From Rhodopseudomonas sp. (GTDB lineage Bacteria > Pseudomonadota > Alphaproteobacteria > Rhizobiales > Xanthobacteraceae): 64,000 nucleotides of DNA. Location: positions 207,554 to 271,553 of the forward strand of contig NZ_JACABA010000001.1 in the NCBI RefSeq assembly GCF_013377015.1. The letters are read 5' to 3'. The notes below the pieces were generated by a model. The model saw only the letters and a program-made list of their open reading frames with translations. It searched no databases and was not told the origin of the DNA. Below are positions 63,002 through 64,000 of this stretch, one piece after another. The first letter of the stretch is position 1; the number at the start of each line of letters is the position of its first letter. The translations under genes and the position numbers were made by a program.

Positions 63002-63430
63002 CTACTCGTCGCGATAGACCTTCTCGCGCTTCTCGTGGCGCTCCTGCGCCTCGACCGAGAGCGTCGCGATCGGACGCGCCTCGAGCCGCTTCAGCGCGAT
63101 CGGTTCGCCGGTCTCTTCGCAATAGCCATAGGTGTTGTCGTCGATGCGTTGCAGCGCGGCGTCGATCTTGGAGATCAGCTTGCGCTGGCGGTCGCGGGCG
63201 CGCAGTTCGATGGCGCGGTCGGTTTCCGATGAGGCGCGGTCCGCCAGGTCGGGATGGTTGACGTTTTCTTCCTGGAGCGTCTGCAGCGTAACCCGAGACT
63301 CCCGCAGGATCTCGTCCTTCCAGGCCAGCAGCTTGGCACGAAAATAGTCGCGCTGCCGGTCGTTCATGAAAGGCTCTTTTTCCGAGGGGCGATAGCTTTT
63401 CAACTTTTCCAAGGGCAATCCATTTGTCAT
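63002..63430 (-). CDS. dksA: DksA-type RNA polymerase-binding regulator
   Basis: A 142-residue secondary-channel factor that works with ppGpp on RNA polymerase. The coiled coil (about 30-105) carries the tip motif DLADRA, the DxxDxA pattern needed for activity. The zinc-finger region, NTYGYCEETGEPIALKRLEA, keeps only one of the four cysteines, so metal binding as in E. coli is unlikely. Relatives in this order share that form. The start MTNGLPLEKLKSYRPSEKEP matches alphaproteobacterial DksA, so the longer frame was kept. Confidence 0.92.
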   Translation of the reverse strand: MTNGLPLEKLKSYRPSEKEPFMNDRQRDYFRAKLLAWKDEILRESRVTLQTLQEENVNHPDLADRASSETDRAIELRARDRQRKLISKIDAALQRIDDNTYGYCEETGEPIALKRLEARPIATLSVEAQERHEKREKVYRDE

Positions 63431-63560
63431 GCAAGGGCAGGAAAATATCCGCCTGCGCCGCAGCTTATATAGCGCGGGGTTGTGACAGACAATATCGTCC
63501 GCAACCGCGAAAACCGGCCGTACAGGGTTTCGGCAGGGAACTTCCCACAGCGATCCGCGA

Positions 63561-63971
63561 TCAGAACTGGCCCGCTTTGGCCAGCTCGACCTCGACCCGC
63601 AATTCGATCTCCGACAGCACCGCGTCGAGACCGGGATCGCCCGAGGACGATTTCAGCTCGGCAGCGGCCGCGCGCAGCCGCGCCACGGTCGAGGCGTTGA
63701 ACGAGCCCGACAGCAGCCCGATCTTGAGGTCATCGAGTACGTCGAGCGCGCCCTTGCCCCGCGCCACCGAACGCTTGCGGCGCTCGACCGGATCCTCGAT
63801 TCCCTGCATCGCCAGCAGCGCGTCGATATTGGCCGGCGCGCGCGGCGCGCTGACGGCCCGTTGTTCCGGGGCGGCCGGCGTTTCCGGCAGCGAAAAGCCG
63901 GTTGAACTGCTGCGCCGGACGTTCGACGCCGGGGCGTTCAGAGATGTACCGTTCGGGCCGTAGATCTTCAT
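63561..63971 (-). CDS. fliX: Flagellar assembly regulator FliX
   Basis: A 136-residue protein, MKIYGPNGTSLNAPASNVRR onward, with a conserved core PANIDALLAMQGIEDPVERR and GALDVLDDLKIGLLSGSFN. In Caulobacter FliX binds the sigma-54 activator FlbD and couples it to completion of the early basal body. The gene starts near the right edge of the window; flgI is usually divergent next to it but lies outside. Its presence supports FlbD/sigma-54 control of flgFGAH here. Confidence 0.93.
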   Translation of the reverse strand: MKIYGPNGTSLNAPASNVRRSSSTGFSLPETPAAPEQRAVSAPRAPANIDALLAMQGIEDPVERRKRSVARGKGALDVLDDLKIGLLSGSFNASTVARLRAAAAELKSSSGDPGLDAVLSEIELRVEVELAKAGQF

Positions 63972-64000
63972 CGTGCTGTCTCGCCGGGCCGTCGTGAAAA

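Noticed and set aside
63340-63360. A TTGGCACG sequence resembling a sigma-54 -24 element
   Set aside because: It lies within dksA coding sequence and the following GC is three bases too far for a GG-N10-GC promoter.

Overview
The window is high-GC alphaproteobacterial chromosome. It carries a tandem glycine riboswitch ahead of gcvTHP, a GTTC-N7-GTTC type SOS box at recA, CckA, FliX, CtrA-type TTAA-N7-TTAA boxes beside flagellar operons, DUF6468 and MotE flagellar accessory proteins, and many small secreted proteins typical of the Bradyrhizobiaceae. Together these point to Rhodopseudomonas or a close Bradyrhizobium/Nitrobacter relative. A photoactive-yellow-protein homologue would fit a purple phototroph. 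The genus is an inference; no rRNA is present.

Layout. 1-10.4 kb is core metabolism and information processing: the tail of a prolyl oligopeptidase, a GNAT acetyltransferase directly behind alaS, riboswitch-gcvT-gcvH-gcvP, and recA. A 2.35-kb IS1595-like element (10505-12858) carrying a membrane passenger gene has inserted just upstream of the recA SOS promoter, with an 8-9 bp target duplication. 12.9-24 kb is accessory: five very small zinc-ribbon-like (CxxC...CxxC) proteins, a collagen-like lipoprotein, a DUF6894 protein, a Crp/Fnr-type regulator, tiny lipoproteins, a thioesterase, an HdeA-like protein, a PilZ protein, a PYP-like photosensor, a secreted metacaspase and a CelD/BcsL-type acyltransferase.

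25-38 kb mixes housekeeping and stress genes: a FrnE-type DsbA, a soluble CZB chemoreceptor, a SET-domain protein with a histone-like tail, a TetR regulator divergent from a membrane protein with two operator-like palindromes between them, an Ig-like secreted protein, class I fumarase, two related ParE-type toxin-antitoxin modules, a GFA-fold enzyme and a glutathione transferase.

38-64 kb is dominated by motility and its cell-cycle control: Tim44-like protein, cckA, flgBC-fliE-fliQR-flhB (a CtrA box upstream of flgB), fliO-fliP, a 1306-residue TPR protein with its own CtrA box, motE-DUF6468-fliM-fliL, flgF-flgG-flgA-flgH with a sigma-54 promoter, then a DEAD-box helicase, dksA and fliX. CckA would feed phosphate to CtrA, CtrA would switch on the early flagellar operons, and sigma-54 with FliX/FlbD would switch on the later rod and ring genes, as in Caulobacter.

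Eight dispersed palindromic elements of four sequence types sit in intergenic gaps. Start codons were adjusted by hand where a ribosome binding site or family alignment argued for it. No tRNA, rRNA or CRISPR array was recognised.
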